Source: Burkholderiales bacterium RIFCSPHIGHO2_01_FULL_63_240
Lineage (GTDB): Bacteria > Pseudomonadota > Gammaproteobacteria > Burkholderiales > Burkholderiaceae_C
NCBI GenBank assembly: GCA_001770725.1
Contig: MERU01000006.1
Span: forward strand, 186,001 to 250,000
DNA length: 64,000 nucleotides
Direction: 5' to 3'
Position numbers and translations under genes: made by a program
Part shown: positions 24,849-35,001 of the stretch, one piece after another
Position numbering within the stretch: position 1 is the stretch's first letter
How the letters are laid out: each line of letters begins with the position of its first letter
Notes under the pieces: generated by a model
What the model was told of the DNA's origin: nothing
Seen by the model: only the letters and a program-made list of their open reading frames with translations
Databases searched by the model: none

Positions 24849-27128
24849 TCAGTAGCGGGCCGACATGGCCACGCGCAAGTTGCGGCCGGCGCCCTCCACC
24901 CCCTGGCTGGCGAAGCCGTTGTCGAGGTGGTAGGTTTCATTGGCCAGGTTCTCGGCCGCGAGGTCGAGGGTGAAGCGATCGTTGATGCGCCATTGCGCCC
25001 AGGCCCCGAGCAGTCGGTGGCTGGGCTGGCGCGCTGTGCTGGTCTGGGCGGTGGTCTGGAAGTACTCGCGGGCCCAGACCTGTTGCCAGCGCATGCCGAC
25101 CTCGCCCCAGGTTTGGCGCCAGCCCAGGCTGAGCTGCAGGCGGTTGGCGGGCACGGTCAGCAGCTTGCGCTCATGCTGCCCATCGAAGGTGCGGCCCCGG
25201 ATGCGGTGGCCACTGAAGCGAGCCTGCCAGTCGCGCCATTGCAGGCTGCCTTCGATCTCCAGGCCCCAGCGGTGTTCGGTGCCAGGTTGAGACATGGCTT
25301 TGCTCCCGCCAGGCACGACCATCAACGATTCCAGCAGCTGCCGGGTTCGATCATCGAAAGCGGTGAGCTTGGCGTCGAGCAGGCTGCTCGGACCCAGCAG
25401 GTTGCGTTGGCGGGTGTGCAGGCCTGCCTGCACCGAGCGTGAAACTTCAGGTTCGTAGAACTGGGAGCACATGCCACTGGCAGGCAGCACTTGAACGTAC
25501 CTGGGGTAACCCGCAACGGTCCAGTTGCGTGTGAGTTGGGCGCTGCTGCAGGTGGGGTTGCCACCTGTTGTGCTGTTGGCGAAGGCCTCGTCGATCAAGG
25601 GCGGACGGAAAGCCCGGGCCATGGTGCCGAACACCGTCCAGCCTTGTGGCGACCAGGTGTGCGACAGCGTGAAGCTGGGCGATGCCCTCTGAATGGTCAT
25701 CTCATCGGACTCTCCCGCCTTGATCAGTCTCGTGGCGTTGTCTCCAATCACCCTCGTCGTGAAGCGGTCCCAGCGCACGCCGGGCAAGGCTTGCCAACCA
25801 CCGACGCGGGCATCGAGCTGCAGGTAGCCGCCGACCTTTTCCTGGGTGCCCGGTGGTTGTTCGGCGTTGTAGCCACCGGGGTACCTGATGGCATTGATGG
25901 CCGCATTGCCGGTGACGCGACGGTACTGGCGCTCGGCATGGTTGCCCTGCAACCCCATGTGCAGGCTCAGGCGCCATGTGTCATCGACGAGCGGGGCATC
26001 TCGCTGAGGGTTGCCGATCAGGGGCAGCGTCGCGCGCGTGTCAACGGTGGTCTGCCGGTGCGCCACGTCGTCGTCGACGGCAGCCCCGGCGCTGGAGAAG
26101 CCCCAGCCTTGCTCCATGTGGTCGCGCACATGGGTCTGGCTGCGGCCAACCGTGGCCTGCCAACTCCGGCCTGTTGCCTCGTCTTCCCACTTCGTCTGCA
26201 GCGAAAGGGTGTCATCGTCGATGCGCCGCTGCACCTTGCCGAAACCGCCTGGGTCACCGCCCGTCGTGTCATAGGGCTGCAGGCCCTGGTCCTGGTAACG
26301 GACCCAGCTCAGCGAGGCCTTCCACTGGTCGGTCAGCCACCAGCTGCCTTTGAGCAGGCTGCTGCCGGCGTCAGTGTCGGAGAGTTCGAGCCGCTGGCCA
26401 TCGGGGCGACGGATGTCGTTGCTCTCGCGGCGCGATCGCGCCACCACGAGGTCGGTCTTTTCGGTTGGCCGGCCGTAGGCGGCGACGAAGGTCTGCGTCT
26501 CGTCGTTGTTGCTGGCGTGGCCGATGCGCGCGCGGGCGCCCCATTGCTGACCGGGGCGCAGCAGGTCGGCGGCGTCGCGCGTCTGGGCGCTGACGGTGCC
26601 GCCCAGGGCGCCGGCAGGCGACTCGATCTGGGCGCCTCGGCGCACCTCGATGGACTTGAGCAACTCGGGCTCGATGAAGGTGCCACCGAAGCGGTACTTC
26701 TCGAAGCCCTTGCCCACGCCGTCGAGCTCGATGCGCACGTCTTCGCCGTCGGTGTAGCCGCGGATGTTGAAGCTCATGCCGCTGCTGCGCGGGCCACCTT
26801 GAACGGCCACACCCGGCACTTCGTCGAGCACCTCGAACACCGAATCGGGCTGGCGCTGGCGCAGCACCGCTTCGCCGATCGTCGTCGTCGATCGCAGGGT
26901 CTCGGCCTGCACGGCGGGGCGCTGGCGCGTGGCCTGCACGCGCACCTCGGGCAACACGGTCATGTCGGGCTCGGGGCTGGTGGCGGAAGTCGGGGGCGTG
27001 ACGTGGCCGTCGTCTGCGAGGGCCACGCCACAAAGGGTGAGCAACCAGCAACCGGTGGCGGCGACCGCCGACCGGCGCTGGCGCCGGGAACGGGGGGGAC
27101 TGCAAGGCATGGCGGTCACAGGCCGCAT
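24849..27128 (-). CDS. hmuR: TonB-dependent heme/hemoglobin receptor
   Basis: This is the outer-membrane heme receptor of the operon (759 aa). It has a signal region ending in GVALA, TonB-box-like LPEVRVQAT, plug motifs (VFEVLDEVPGVAVQGG, FNIRGYTDGEDVRIELDG, IEVRRGAQIESPAGALGG) and a barrel ending in LRVAMSARY. The heme-receptor FRAP element appears as ARAFRPPLIDEAF. The following NPNL region is replaced by a stretch of about 45 residues with two cysteines before YEPEVSRSVQAG. The start is an ATG at 27128; a second ATG lies at 27110. It follows the PEP-CTERM gene by 37 bases. Confidence 0.9.
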   Translation of the reverse strand: MRPVTAMPCSPPRSRRQRRSAVAATGCWLLTLCGVALADDGHVTPPTSATSPEPDMTVLPEVRVQATRQRPAVQAETLRSTTTIGEAVLRQRQPDSVFEVLDEVPGVAVQGGPRSSGMSFNIRGYTDGEDVRIELDGVGKGFEKYRFGGTFIEPELLKSIEVRRGAQIESPAGALGGTVSAQTRDAADLLRPGQQWGARARIGHASNNDETQTFVAAYGRPTEKTDLVVARSRRESNDIRRPDGQRLELSDTDAGSSLLKGSWWLTDQWKASLSWVRYQDQGLQPYDTTGGDPGGFGKVQRRIDDDTLSLQTKWEDEATGRSWQATVGRSQTHVRDHMEQGWGFSSAGAAVDDDVAHRQTTVDTRATLPLIGNPQRDAPLVDDTWRLSLHMGLQGNHAERQYRRVTGNAAINAIRYPGGYNAEQPPGTQEKVGGYLQLDARVGGWQALPGVRWDRFTTRVIGDNATRLIKAGESDEMTIQRASPSFTLSHTWSPQGWTVFGTMARAFRPPLIDEAFANSTTGGNPTCSSAQLTRNWTVAGYPRYVQVLPASGMCSQFYEPEVSRSVQAGLHTRQRNLLGPSSLLDAKLTAFDDRTRQLLESLMVVPGGSKAMSQPGTEHRWGLEIEGSLQWRDWQARFSGHRIRGRTFDGQHERKLLTVPANRLQLSLGWRQTWGEVGMRWQQVWAREYFQTTAQTSTARQPSHRLLGAWAQWRINDRFTLDLAAENLANETYHLDNGFASQGVEGAGRNLRVAMSARY

Positions 27129-27165
27129 TGCGGCGGCCCGTGTCTTTCAGGGCAGGGGCAGTCGC

Positions 27166-27873
27166 TCAGCGAGCCTGACGGCGGCGACGGACCAGGGCCA
27201 TGGCGCCCAGGCCGGCGCCCATCAAGGCCCAGGTCTGTGGCTCTGGCACGGCCGGTGCCTGCTGCACGGCGTAGACGGCGATCTGGTCCAGGCTCATGTG
27301 TGCGGCCGAGGCACCGAAGTTGAAGACCCAGTTGCCGGTGCCGGCCAGGGTCCACTTCCACAGGCTCTCCTGCTCGGCACCGCCGAAGCCGCCCGTGATG
27401 ACGTTGTCGTAGGTCAGCACGCGGGTGGCGCTCACGCCGTTGAGCGTGGCTTCCTCCAGCGCAATCGAGCCTTGCGTGCCCACGCGCAGGTAGACCTCCC
27501 ACAGGCCCGTGGTCGAGCCTGCCAGGTCAACCTGGAAGCTGGTCGGGCCGCCCAGCCCATAGATGTTGCCGCCGCTGGTCGGGAAGGCGCCACCGGTCAG
27601 CTCGGTCAGCGTGCCGGCGCCGGCGATGTCGGGCGTGTTGTCCGTCGGGTAGCTCAGGATCACGTTCCATTCGGCGTAGCTGTTGCCGGCGCCGGGCGTG
27701 GTGATCCAGGCGTTGGCGCTGTTGCTGCCATTGCCGCTGTAGCCAAGGGCAGCAGAGTCCCAAACACCGGCGGTGGCGTGAGCGCTGCCATGTGCGGCCA
27801 TCAGGGCGACGCCAGCCAGGGCCAGTGCACGGACGGAGGAAGGGATGGACTTGGAGATGGAAGAAAGGTGCAT
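27166..27873 (-). CDS. PEP-CTERM surface protein in the heme operon
   Basis: This 235-residue secreted protein has a signal peptide (cleavage after AHATA, about residue 35), a beta-rich body, and the C-terminal sorting tag VPEPQTW, a hydrophobic helix and RRRRQAR. That tag is cut and anchored by exosortases. The body has no family I recognise and no obvious heme motif. GAGG precedes the ATG at 27873. It lies between a Fur-controlled small gene and the heme receptor, so it probably helps capture heme at the cell surface; this is inference from position. Confidence 0.85.
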   Translation of the reverse strand: MHLSSISKSIPSSVRALALAGVALMAAHGSAHATAGVWDSAALGYSGNGSNSANAWITTPGAGNSYAEWNVILSYPTDNTPDIAGAGTLTELTGGAFPTSGGNIYGLGGPTSFQVDLAGSTTGLWEVYLRVGTQGSIALEEATLNGVSATRVLTYDNVITGGFGGAEQESLWKWTLAGTGNWVFNFGASAAHMSLDQIAVYAVQQAPAVPEPQTWALMGAGLGAMALVRRRRQAR

Positions 27874-27983
27874 GTCAACCTCGGAAGGAGGAAATCGACA
27901 GCGTTCCTTCCCCACGAAGGCAACACGTCAGGGTGTGGCGATGGTTCAGTTGGGGGCAGGCCCCCGCCCAGGACGCCCTGTCC

Positions 27984-28205
27984 TCAGGCGGCCTCGTTGG
28001 GGCCCAGGCCGAAGCCCGGGTGGTCCACCACGAAGCGGTACTGTTTGCCGCAGTCGACGATGACCTCTTTCTGGCCCTTCTTGAGCAGGCGAACATCCAC
28101 CTTGATCGAGCCGTAGCCATCGTGGGCGATCACCTCGTCCAGCAACTGGAGCAGGCGGGCCTTGACGGGGGCGACGGAGGGGGCGGAGAGGCTGCGGTCG
28201 GACAT
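27984..28205 (-). CDS. Small hypothetical protein, first gene of the heme operon
   Basis: This is a 73-residue soluble protein without signal or TM segment. The central part (IKVDVRLLKKGQKEVIVDCGKQYRFVVDHPG) predicts three beta strands with one cysteine. It does not match HemP/HmuP, which occupies this place in many proteobacteria. The ATG at 28205 lacks a clear ribosome site. It sits about 30 bases after the palindromic Fur box and about 110 bases before the PEP-CTERM gene. It may be a heme-responsive regulator or chaperone, but the function is unknown. Confidence 0.75.
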   Translation of the reverse strand: MSDRSLSAPSVAPVKARLLQLLDEVIAHDGYGSIKVDVRLLKKGQKEVIVDCGKQYRFVVDHPGFGLGPNEAA

Positions 28206-28239
28206 GGAGGCGTTTCGTGAGCGGTAGATGTGATCTTAA

Positions 28240-28254
28240 TGAGAATTATTCTCA
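28240..28254 (-). promoter_or_regulatory. fur box: Palindromic Fur box for the heme operon
   Basis: TGAGAATTATTCTCA is a perfect 7-1-7 inverted repeat, the core form of the Fur operator, placed directly before the first gene of the heme operon. Confidence 0.88.
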
Positions 28255-28319
28255 AATGAAAGATGCCCCCACCTGACTCAGGGGTTCCCCGCCCCTGCAC
28301 CCCTGCACCCCGGCACGGC

Positions 28320-29969
28320 TCAGCGACCGCTGTCCTCGCGCATGTCCTCGCGCAGCTGGCGCTGCCAGTCCTTCAAGCGCGCGTCGAGCACGCTCAGCTC
28401 GACGATGGCCGCGGCATCGGGCTGGCGAAAGCGCTTGCGCCCGCCTTCCGCGCGGTCGATGGCGCCGGGCAGGTCACCTTCTGCCGCGGCGGCCTCGGCT
28501 TCGGCGCGCACGGCGCGGATCGGCTGGCCCAGCTGTTGCCACAGGCTGGCCAGCAGCGACCAGGCCGTGCTGTCGTGCGGGTGCACGCTCAGGTGGGTCT
28601 GCAGGCGCGCGGTGGCGTCGAGCCAGGCCTCGTTGCGGTCGGCCGAAGGCGGCAGCGCCAACGCCAGGCGCGACGAGTAGATCAACTCGGGGCGGGCCGA
28701 CAGCTTGACGACCGAGGGCCGGGCGGGGCCCATCAGCTCGCGCAGGCTGGCGGCCGCGGCCTCGTGCTGCTGCGCCAGCAACTGGCCTTCGATGGCGCTG
28801 ATGAGCAGCACGCGTTGCGCCACGGCCTGTTGTCCGGGGGGCAGTTGCGGCAGCAGCGCGCGGGCCTCGGCCAGCGCCTGGGCCGCGCGCGCATGCCCGT
28901 TGCTGCGCTGCCAGGTCACGGCGCGGGTGTAGTGGGTGGCGATGGCGTCCAGGGCCGAGGCGTCGGCGGGCGGGCGCAGGTTGCCCAGCTGCTCCAGCGC
29001 CACGCTGCGCGTGTCCATCAACACCCGCGAACGCGCGGCCATCAGCAGGTGCCAGGCCCATTGCTCGCTGGCGTCGGGCCGCAGCGCGGTGCGTGTGTCC
29101 CAGGCATCGGGGCCCAGGCGCGCGCGCGCTTCCCCGATGCGCTCGCTGGTCAGCGGGTGGGTGCGCAGGTAAGGGAAGCTGCCGTCGTCGTTCAGGCGCG
29201 AGGCCTGCTGCAGCGTCTCGAACATCAGCGCCATGCCGCTGCTGCGAAAGCCGGCCTCCGACAGCAGGCCAAAGCCCACGCGGTCGGCCTCGCGCTCCAT
29301 GTCGCGCGAGAAATTGAGCTGCCCCTGGATGGCCGCGGCCTGGCCGCCATAAATCAGGGCTTGCGCGGCCGCCGGGTTCGCGCTGGCCGCCAGCACGCCC
29401 AGCAACAAGCTCGCAATGCCGATCCACGAGGTGCGGCTTTGCTGCCCGATCATGCGGGCGATGTGGCGCTGCGTGACGTGCGACAGCTCGTGCGCCAGCA
29501 CCGAGGCGAGTTCATCCGGCGTGCGCGTGACGGCCAGCAGCCCCAGGTGCACCCCGATGTAGCCACCGGGCAGCGCGAAGGCGTTGACGCTGCGGTCCTT
29601 GACCAGGAACGGGTCCCAGGCGAGCACCTGATCGAGCTCGGCGGTGATCTCGCCGCGTTGCCGCGCGGCTTGCAGCAGCCGCTGCCAGAGTTGATCGACG
29701 TACTCGAGCACCAGCGGGTCGTCGATCACGGCCGGGTCGCCCAGGATGGCGCGCATGATGCGATCGCCCAGCTTGCGTTCGGCCGCTGGCGACAGGGCCT
29801 GCGCGCTGCTGTCACCCAGTGCAGGCAGCGAGATGACGGGGGCCGGGGTGTAAGGCTCGGTGTGCGCGAAGCTGGCCGGTGGGGCAACCAGGCTGGCGCA
29901 CACCGCCGCGAGGACCAGCCGACGGCCATGGGCCGACCAAGGTGAAGGCGTCTTCGATCGCGAGGGCAT
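28320..29969 (-). CDS. bepA: BepA-like periplasmic M48 metalloprotease with TPR repeats
   Basis: This periplasmic zinc protease and chaperone assists outer-membrane protein assembly. The 549-residue product has a signal peptide ending in SFA, the zinc motif HELSH with the third ligand in the SRDMEREAD region, and the active-site cover segment. The C-terminal half carries helical TPR-like repeats (about 300-540). The ORF can extend to a TTG at 29984, but the ATG at 29969 is preferred. It is monocistronic and divergent from moaC. Confidence 0.9.
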   Translation of the reverse strand: MPSRSKTPSPWSAHGRRLVLAAVCASLVAPPASFAHTEPYTPAPVISLPALGDSSAQALSPAAERKLGDRIMRAILGDPAVIDDPLVLEYVDQLWQRLLQAARQRGEITAELDQVLAWDPFLVKDRSVNAFALPGGYIGVHLGLLAVTRTPDELASVLAHELSHVTQRHIARMIGQQSRTSWIGIASLLLGVLAASANPAAAQALIYGGQAAAIQGQLNFSRDMEREADRVGFGLLSEAGFRSSGMALMFETLQQASRLNDDGSFPYLRTHPLTSERIGEARARLGPDAWDTRTALRPDASEQWAWHLLMAARSRVLMDTRSVALEQLGNLRPPADASALDAIATHYTRAVTWQRSNGHARAAQALAEARALLPQLPPGQQAVAQRVLLISAIEGQLLAQQHEAAAASLRELMGPARPSVVKLSARPELIYSSRLALALPPSADRNEAWLDATARLQTHLSVHPHDSTAWSLLASLWQQLGQPIRAVRAEAEAAAAEGDLPGAIDRAEGGRKRFRQPDAAAIVELSVLDARLKDWQRQLREDMREDSGR

Positions 29970-30104
29970 CGGGGACAATCGCAAGGTCTCTCAAGATCAC
30001 GGGAGGCAAGGCGCACAGTATGCGTCCCTCCGCGCCCTGGTCAGGGGGCTTCACCGAACTTGACACCCCTGTCACCGCCTCGTCACCTTCCAGGCTCCGA
30101 CCCC

Positions 30105-30590
30105 ATGAGCGAACTCACCCACTTCGATGCCCACGGCCAGGCCCACATGGTCGACGTCTCCGCCAAGGTGCCCACCGTGCGCGTGGCCGTGGCCGAAGGC
30201 CGCATCCGGATGCAGCCCGGCACGCTGGCCCTGATCCACGAAGGCCGCGCCGGCAAGGGCGATGTGCTGGGCGTGGCGCGCATCGCCGCGATCCAGGGCG
30301 CCAAGCGCACGTCGGACCTCATCCCGCTGTGCCACCCGCTGCCGCTCTCCAAGGTGGCCGTCGAGTTCGAGATCGAAGAAGCCGGGCCGGCCGTGCGCTG
30401 CCAGGTCACGGTGCAGACGGTGGGCCCCACCGGCGTCGAAATGGAGGCGCTGACCGCCGTGCAGGTCGGGCTGCTGACCATCTACGACATGTGCAAGGCC
30501 GCCGAAAAAGGCATGCGCATCACGGACGTGCGTCTGCTGGAAAAGCTGGGCGGCAAGTCCGGGCCCTGGCGCGCCGAGACCGCCGGCTGA
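30105..30590 (+). CDS. moaC: Cyclic pyranopterin monophosphate synthase
   Basis: This is the second enzyme of molybdenum cofactor synthesis, making cPMP. The 161-residue protein has all MoaC blocks: [62 protein letters not shown] and the catalytic [19 protein letters not shown]. The length is normal. The ATG at 30105 gives the usual N-terminus. It stands alone, convergent with the glycosyltransferase gene. Confidence 0.97.
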   Translation: MSELTHFDAHGQAHMVDVSAKVPTVRVAVAEGRIRMQPGTLALIHEGRAGKGDVLGVARIAAIQGAKRTSDLIPLCHPLPLSKVAVEFEIEEAGPAVRCQVTVQTVGPTGVEMEALTAVQVGLLTIYDMCKAAEKGMRITDVRLLEKLGGKSGPWRAETAG

Positions 30591-30602
30591 CGGCGGGCCT
30601 GG

Positions 30603-32453
30603 TCAGGGCTCCACGTCCCGCCAGGTGTACTGGCCTTGCGGCGCTTCGCACTGGAAGGGCAGGGGCTCGCCAGCCGGCCTGTCGGCCTCGCACACCTGGA
30701 ACCAGGACTTGGCCCGCGCGTTGCGGAATTCGCTCAGGCGCTGCGCCACATAACGCGCATGGTCCACACGGTCGTGCTCGGCCAGCGAGCGCGCGTAGGC
30801 CATCATCAACCTCGCATCCATCAGCACATGGGTCGTGCGGCGGAAAGCTTGTGGCGGCAGGCTGGGTTCGTCGTCATCGGGCAGGTTGACCCAGGCGTAG
30901 TCGGCCTGGTGCCCCCACCATGGCATCTGCCGACCGAAGTCGATGCGTTCGCGCAGACCCGCCGGGCAGATGCGGCTGAGCCAGCCGGGCTGGCTCGATG
31001 CGGCCTGCGCCTGTGCGCAAGGCCGGGGCGCGTAGATGTTGGCCGCCGACTGGTAGTCCAGCGCACACCAGGTGCCCAAGGCGGCCATCAGCAGTCCCGC
31101 CAACGTTGCACCCGATGAGGGGCTCGCCATGGCCTTGGCGGCCGGCCCGGATGCCTGCATGCCCGATGCGGTCGACTCCGCCCGAGTGGACAGCCCCAGC
31201 CCGAACGCAAAGGCCGTTGGCAGCAGGAAATAGGCGTACCACAAGGGGTACTCCAGCAGGCTGTGAAGGCCTGCAGCGGCCACCATCACCGCAGCCGCAC
31301 CGGCCAGGCCCACCTGGTCGGCCGCCACGGCGCGCCTGGGCCACAGCAGCGCCACGAAGGCCGCGCCGCTCAACAGCAGCAGCAAGGCGGCCAGGGGCAC
31401 GCCGAACTCCACCGCCCATTGCAGCACGATGTTGTGCGTGTGGTCGAAGAAGGCCACCGGGCGGCCGGGGAAGGGCGTCATCGTCCAGGCGAAGTTGAAG
31501 CGCCCGTAGCCCACGCCTGTCCAGGGTTGCTGCCCGATCAGGCTCAGCACGTTCGACCAGATCCCGAAGCGAGAGCTGGAGATGTCGCTGCCGTCGTGCA
31601 GGCGGGCCTCGGCGGCGAAGGCCACCGACTGATCGGCATGCGACCACAGCCACATCCCACCCCAGGCCAGGCCATAGAGCAGCGGTGCGGCCACCAGGGC
31701 CAGGCGCAGGCCCGTGGGCAGGCGGCGATCGAACACGCCCCAGGCCGTCAGCAGCGCCATGGCGACCATGCCGGTGCGCGAGGCCGTCAGCACGATCACT
31801 CCGATGAAAGCCGCCAGCCCGGCACAGGTCAGGCTCACGGGCAGCCGGCCCCGTGCACCCAGCCAGGCCACGCCCACGCAGGCGAAAACCATCAAGGTGC
31901 TGAAGTGATTGGGCTGCCGAAGGTTGCCGACCGCGCGGCCCGCCATGGTCGGGATGGCGATCCATCGGCCATCTGCCCAGTCGGGTTGAAAGACCTGCAC
32001 CAGCGCCAGCAGGCTGCCCGCCACGCCCGCCACCGCGAGCCCGCCAAAAAAGAGCGCGGCAAGGGTGTCGCGTTCGCTGCTGCCACCGGCTCGCCAGCCC
32101 GTCCATGCCGCCAGCGCAGCCGCCAGCGCCATGCCGCCGCCCATCAGGCCCAGGCCCAGGGGCACGGGGCTGAACACACCGGCCCACAAAGCCAGGGCGG
32201 CCTGGGTCAGCAGCACCCCGCACAGGGCAAGCAAGGCGCTGCGACCGGGCCCGTGTTGCGCCGCGGCCGGTCGCCCGCCCAGCCAGCTCAGCCAAAGGCC
32301 CCATCCCAGCACCGCCAGGGCCTGGTTGTAGAAGGTGACCGAAGGTGGGTCGTGGGGGGCGACGAGGGTCGGGGCCGCCAGGGCCAGCAAGGCCAGGGCC
32401 CAGCCGCCAGCCGGCCAGGTGCCCGCATTCGGGGCAGAGGGGAGCGCTGTCAT
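30603..32453 (-). CDS. O-antigen ligase/PglL-type O-oligosaccharyltransferase (Wzy_C family)
   Basis: This is a polytopic inner-membrane protein (616 aa) with about twelve TM helices. It has the Wzy_C core in the large periplasmic loop ([49 protein letters not shown]) with the conserved histidines of the ligase active site. The extended C-terminal periplasmic part with CxxC-spaced cysteines ([13 protein letters not shown] and later) fits the PglL branch that glycosylates pilins and other exported proteins. I use the ATG at 32453; an in-frame extension to 32579 lacks support. Confidence 0.85.
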   Translation of the reverse strand: MTALPSAPNAGTWPAGGWALALLALAAPTLVAPHDPPSVTFYNQALAVLGWGLWLSWLGGRPAAAQHGPGRSALLALCGVLLTQAALALWAGVFSPVPLGLGLMGGGMALAAALAAWTGWRAGGSSERDTLAALFFGGLAVAGVAGSLLALVQVFQPDWADGRWIAIPTMAGRAVGNLRQPNHFSTLMVFACVGVAWLGARGRLPVSLTCAGLAAFIGVIVLTASRTGMVAMALLTAWGVFDRRLPTGLRLALVAAPLLYGLAWGGMWLWSHADQSVAFAAEARLHDGSDISSSRFGIWSNVLSLIGQQPWTGVGYGRFNFAWTMTPFPGRPVAFFDHTHNIVLQWAVEFGVPLAALLLLLSGAAFVALLWPRRAVAADQVGLAGAAAVMVAAAGLHSLLEYPLWYAYFLLPTAFAFGLGLSTRAESTASGMQASGPAAKAMASPSSGATLAGLLMAALGTWCALDYQSAANIYAPRPCAQAQAASSQPGWLSRICPAGLRERIDFGRQMPWWGHQADYAWVNLPDDDEPSLPPQAFRRTTHVLMDARLMMAYARSLAEHDRVDHARYVAQRLSEFRNARAKSWFQVCEADRPAGEPLPFQCEAPQGQYTWRDVEP

Positions 32454-32771
32454 GGCGCGTATTGTCGGGCCAACCGAGCGGGCCTTCGCCAGCTCACCAG
32501 ATGGGGCGCGGCAGCGAAAAAAGGCGTTCGACAACAGGCCGATCAACGAGATTTTGACCTGTTTCAAAGCATTGTTCACACCCCGAGGAAGCCCGATGTA
32601 AAAGCTGGTGTCTTGGCCTTGTCACATCGATCGGATGGGCGCACACTGGTCTTCCGGTTGACGATTTGTGGCCTCGGTGCCCCGTCTCAGACAGCCCGCA
32701 GCGAGTCTCCCTTGCGCCCACCGGATGTGCTTGAAGTGTGTGCAACGTTTCTGCTCTCGAAAGGAGGCAGT
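32454..32771. promoter_or_regulatory. Divergent intergenic region before hpf
   Basis: This stretch of about 320 bases between the glycosyltransferase and hpf has no credible gene. I see only an AAGGAGG ribosome site at 32761-32767 for hpf and no clear promoter pair. In related bacteria rpoN often lies just upstream of hpf; it is not here. Confidence 0.5.
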
Positions 32772-33122
32772 ATGAATGTGACGATCAGTGGCCATCATCT
32801 GGAAGTGACCCCCTCGCTGCGTGAGTATGTGCTCACTAAGCTGGAGCGGATCACCCGCCATTTCGATCAGGTCGTGGACATCACGGTCTTGCTCAGCGTT
32901 GAAAAGCAAAAGGAAAAGGATCGTCGCCAGAAGGCCGAAGTCAACCTCCACGTCAAGGGCAAGGACATCTTCGTCGAGACCTCTCACGAAGACCTTTATG
33001 CCGCCATCGATCAGTTGATGGACAAGCTCGATCGACAAGTCTGCCGCCACAAGGACCGCGTGCAGAACCACCAGCATGACCCGCTCAAGCGCGCCTCGGG
33101 CGCCTGGGACATGGCATCCTGA
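32772..33122 (+). CDS. hpf: Ribosome hibernation-promoting factor (long-type HPF start/YhbH family)
   Basis: This 116-residue protein binds the small ribosomal subunit in slow growth and promotes inactive ribosome dimers. The sequence [40 protein letters not shown] and the late [23 protein letters not shown] block are characteristic. The ATG follows a perfect AAGGAGG. A terminator follows, before ptsN. The hpf-ptsN-hprK order is common in Burkholderiales. Confidence 0.94.
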   Translation: MNVTISGHHLEVTPSLREYVLTKLERITRHFDQVVDITVLLSVEKQKEKDRRQKAEVNLHVKGKDIFVETSHEDLYAAIDQLMDKLDRQVCRHKDRVQNHQHDPLKRASGAWDMAS

Positions 33123-33216
33123 AGTCCCTCCCCAGCAAACCGCGTCGGTGCACTCGGCACCGATGCACCTCGGTCCGGCCTGATTGCGGGTCGCCAGCGC
33201 AGGTGGAACCGAGTTG

Positions 33217-33238
33217 ACGGCCCTTCGGGGCCGTTTTT
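33217..33238 (+). terminator. Rho-independent terminator after hpf
   Basis: ACGGCCC and GGGCCGT pair around a TTCG tetraloop, followed by TTTT. It separates hpf from ptsN. Confidence 0.9.
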
Positions 33239-33463
33239 CATGGGAACAAATGCCGCCGGATCGGCCAAAGTTGGCACCGTGCCCCACTGTGAGGCGCGGC
33301 AATCGGGCATCGATCATCCGGGGCCTTGCTGCGGTGCAGCAGAGGGTGCAGAATCCCTGAAAACGGGGTTGAGTCGGCCGCCCCACGGGGCCGACACCTC
33401 CCTATAATCCGCCCTCTGCCCGCCCGGTGCGGTGGCGTTCCGTCAGTCGCTTTGCGTCACACC
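33239..33463 (+). promoter_or_regulatory. ptsN promoter region with inverted repeat
   Basis: A consensus -10 box TATAAT lies at 33403-33408. An inverted repeat GTCGGCC/GGCCGAC (33373-33379 and 33389-33395) occupies the -15 to -35 area where no good -35 box is visible. The repeat may be an operator. Confidence 0.5.
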
Positions 33464-33934
33464 ATGAACCGTCTCTCAGCCATCCTTCCCGCCAGCCAGG
33501 TGCTGGTGGACGTGGACGCCAGCAGCAAGAAGCGCGTCTTCGAGCACGCGGGGTTGCTGTTCGAGAACCACCACGCCATCGCGCGTGCCACGGTGACGGA
33601 CAACCTCTTCGCCCGCGAGCGCCTGGGCTCCACCGGTCTGGGCCACGGCGTGGCCATTCCCCACGGCCGCATCAAGGGTTTGAAGAACCCGCTGGCCGCC
33701 GTCATCCGCCTGAGCCAGCCGATTCCTTTCGACGCACCCGACGAAGAACCCGTCGGCCTGCTCATCTTCCTGCTGGTGCCCGAGGCCGCCACCCAGCGCC
33801 ACCTCGAGATCCTCTCGGAGATTGCCGAGCTGCTGTCGGACCGTGAGTTGCGCGAGCGCCTCAAGACCGAAGGCACGGCCGCCGAGGTGCACGATCTCAT
33901 CGAGCGCTGGCAGCCACTGAAGTCGGTGGCCTGA
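33464..33934 (+). CDS. ptsN: Nitrogen-type PTS enzyme IIA (EIIANtr)
   Basis: This is a regulatory phosphocarrier of the PTSNtr chain that affects potassium, nitrogen and sigma-54-linked functions. The 156-residue protein has the IIA fold with the phospho-accepting His67 in [12 protein letters not shown] and the later [25 protein letters not shown] block. The ATG at 33464 gives the usual N-terminus. HprK follows about 70 bases later. Confidence 0.94.
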   Translation: MNRLSAILPASQVLVDVDASSKKRVFEHAGLLFENHHAIARATVTDNLFARERLGSTGLGHGVAIPHGRIKGLKNPLAAVIRLSQPIPFDAPDEEPVGLLIFLLVPEAATQRHLEILSEIAELLSDRELRERLKTEGTAAEVHDLIERWQPLKSVA

Positions 33935-34007
33935 GGCCCTGAGCGGCCCGGGCTTGAGGCATGATGTCCGCAAAACGCCTGCCACCGCACCTGCCACCGC
34001 ACCGTCT

Positions 34008-34973
34008 GTGAGCCTCAAAGACCTCGCCATCATCAGCGCCGAAGCGCTGTTCGAATCCAACCGCGCCGCCCTGCGCTGGGAATGGATCGCCGGTCACGCC
34101 AACCCCGAGCGCCATTTCGACGAAGAGGCCGTCAAGTCGGCCCAGTCGGCGGCCGACCTGGTGGGCTACCTGAACTACATCCACCCCTACCGGGTGCAGA
34201 TCGTCGGGCGCCGCGAGTCGGCCTACTTCACCAATTCCACGCCCGAGGACCAGGAGCGCCGCATCCAGCGCATCGTCACGCTGGAGCCGCCGGTGGTGGT
34301 GGTCGCCGATGGCGTGCCGCCTTCGGACAAGCTGGTGGCCATGTGCGGCCGCGCGGGCATCCCGCTGTTCGTCACGGCGGAGTCGGCCGGCCACGTCATC
34401 GATGTGCTGCGCAGCTACCTGACCCAGCATTTCGCCGAGCGCATCACCCGCCACGGCGTGTTCATGGACATCCTGGGCCTGGGCGTGCTGCTGACGGGCG
34501 AGTCGGGCCTGGGCAAGAGCGAACTCGGCCTGGAGCTGATTTCACGCGGCCATGGCCTGGTGGCCGATGACGCGGTCGATCTGTACCGCGTCTCGCGCAC
34601 CGCCATCGAGGGGCGCTGCCCCGAGCTGCTGCAGAACCTGCTGGAAGTGCGCGGCATCGGCCTGCTCGACATCAAGGCCATCTTTGGTGAGACGGCCGTG
34701 CGCCGCAAGATGCGCCTCAAGCTCATCGTGCACCTGGTGCGAAAAGAAACGATGGAGCGCGAATTCGAGCGCCTGCCCTACGAGCCCCTGTTCGAAGAGG
34801 TCATGGGCGTGCCGATTCGCAAGGCGGTGATCGCGGTGGACGCCGGCCGAAACCTGGCCGTGCTGGTCGAAGCCGCCGTGCGCAACACCGTGCTGCAGCT
34901 GCGCGGCATCGACACCTACCGGGAGTTCATCGAGCGCCACCAGCGCGCGATGGAGCGCGGCGGCGGGCACTGA
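34008..34973 (+). CDS. hprK: HPr kinase/phosphorylase
   Basis: This enzyme phosphorylates and dephosphorylates HPr-type proteins on serine. The product has the Walker A loop GESGLGKSE, an aspartate-rich [10 protein letters not shown] and the family signature [18 protein letters not shown] followed by [12 protein letters not shown]. The GTG at 34008 gives 321 residues, the usual length; a TTG at 33954 would add 18 residues of low-complexity sequence. It is convergent with fur. Confidence 0.92.
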   Translation: MSLKDLAIISAEALFESNRAALRWEWIAGHANPERHFDEEAVKSAQSAADLVGYLNYIHPYRVQIVGRRESAYFTNSTPEDQERRIQRIVTLEPPVVVVADGVPPSDKLVAMCGRAGIPLFVTAESAGHVIDVLRSYLTQHFAERITRHGVFMDILGLGVLLTGESGLGKSELGLELISRGHGLVADDAVDLYRVSRTAIEGRCPELLQNLLEVRGIGLLDIKAIFGETAVRRKMRLKLIVHLVRKETMEREFERLPYEPLFEEVMGVPIRKAVIAVDAGRNLAVLVEAAVRNTVLQLRGIDTYREFIERHQRAMERGGGH

Positions 34974-35001
34974 GCCCGGCCGCGCCACCCCCGTCTCCGG
35001 C

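Noticed and set aside
27984-28205. HemP/HmuP assignment for the small heme-operon protein
   Set aside because: The expected HemP pattern (SxxLLGG, HxGxxYxLR, KLILTK) is absent.
33268-33290. Sigma-54 promoter-like TGGCAC sequence upstream of ptsN
   Set aside because: The matching GC/TTGC element at the required spacing is missing.
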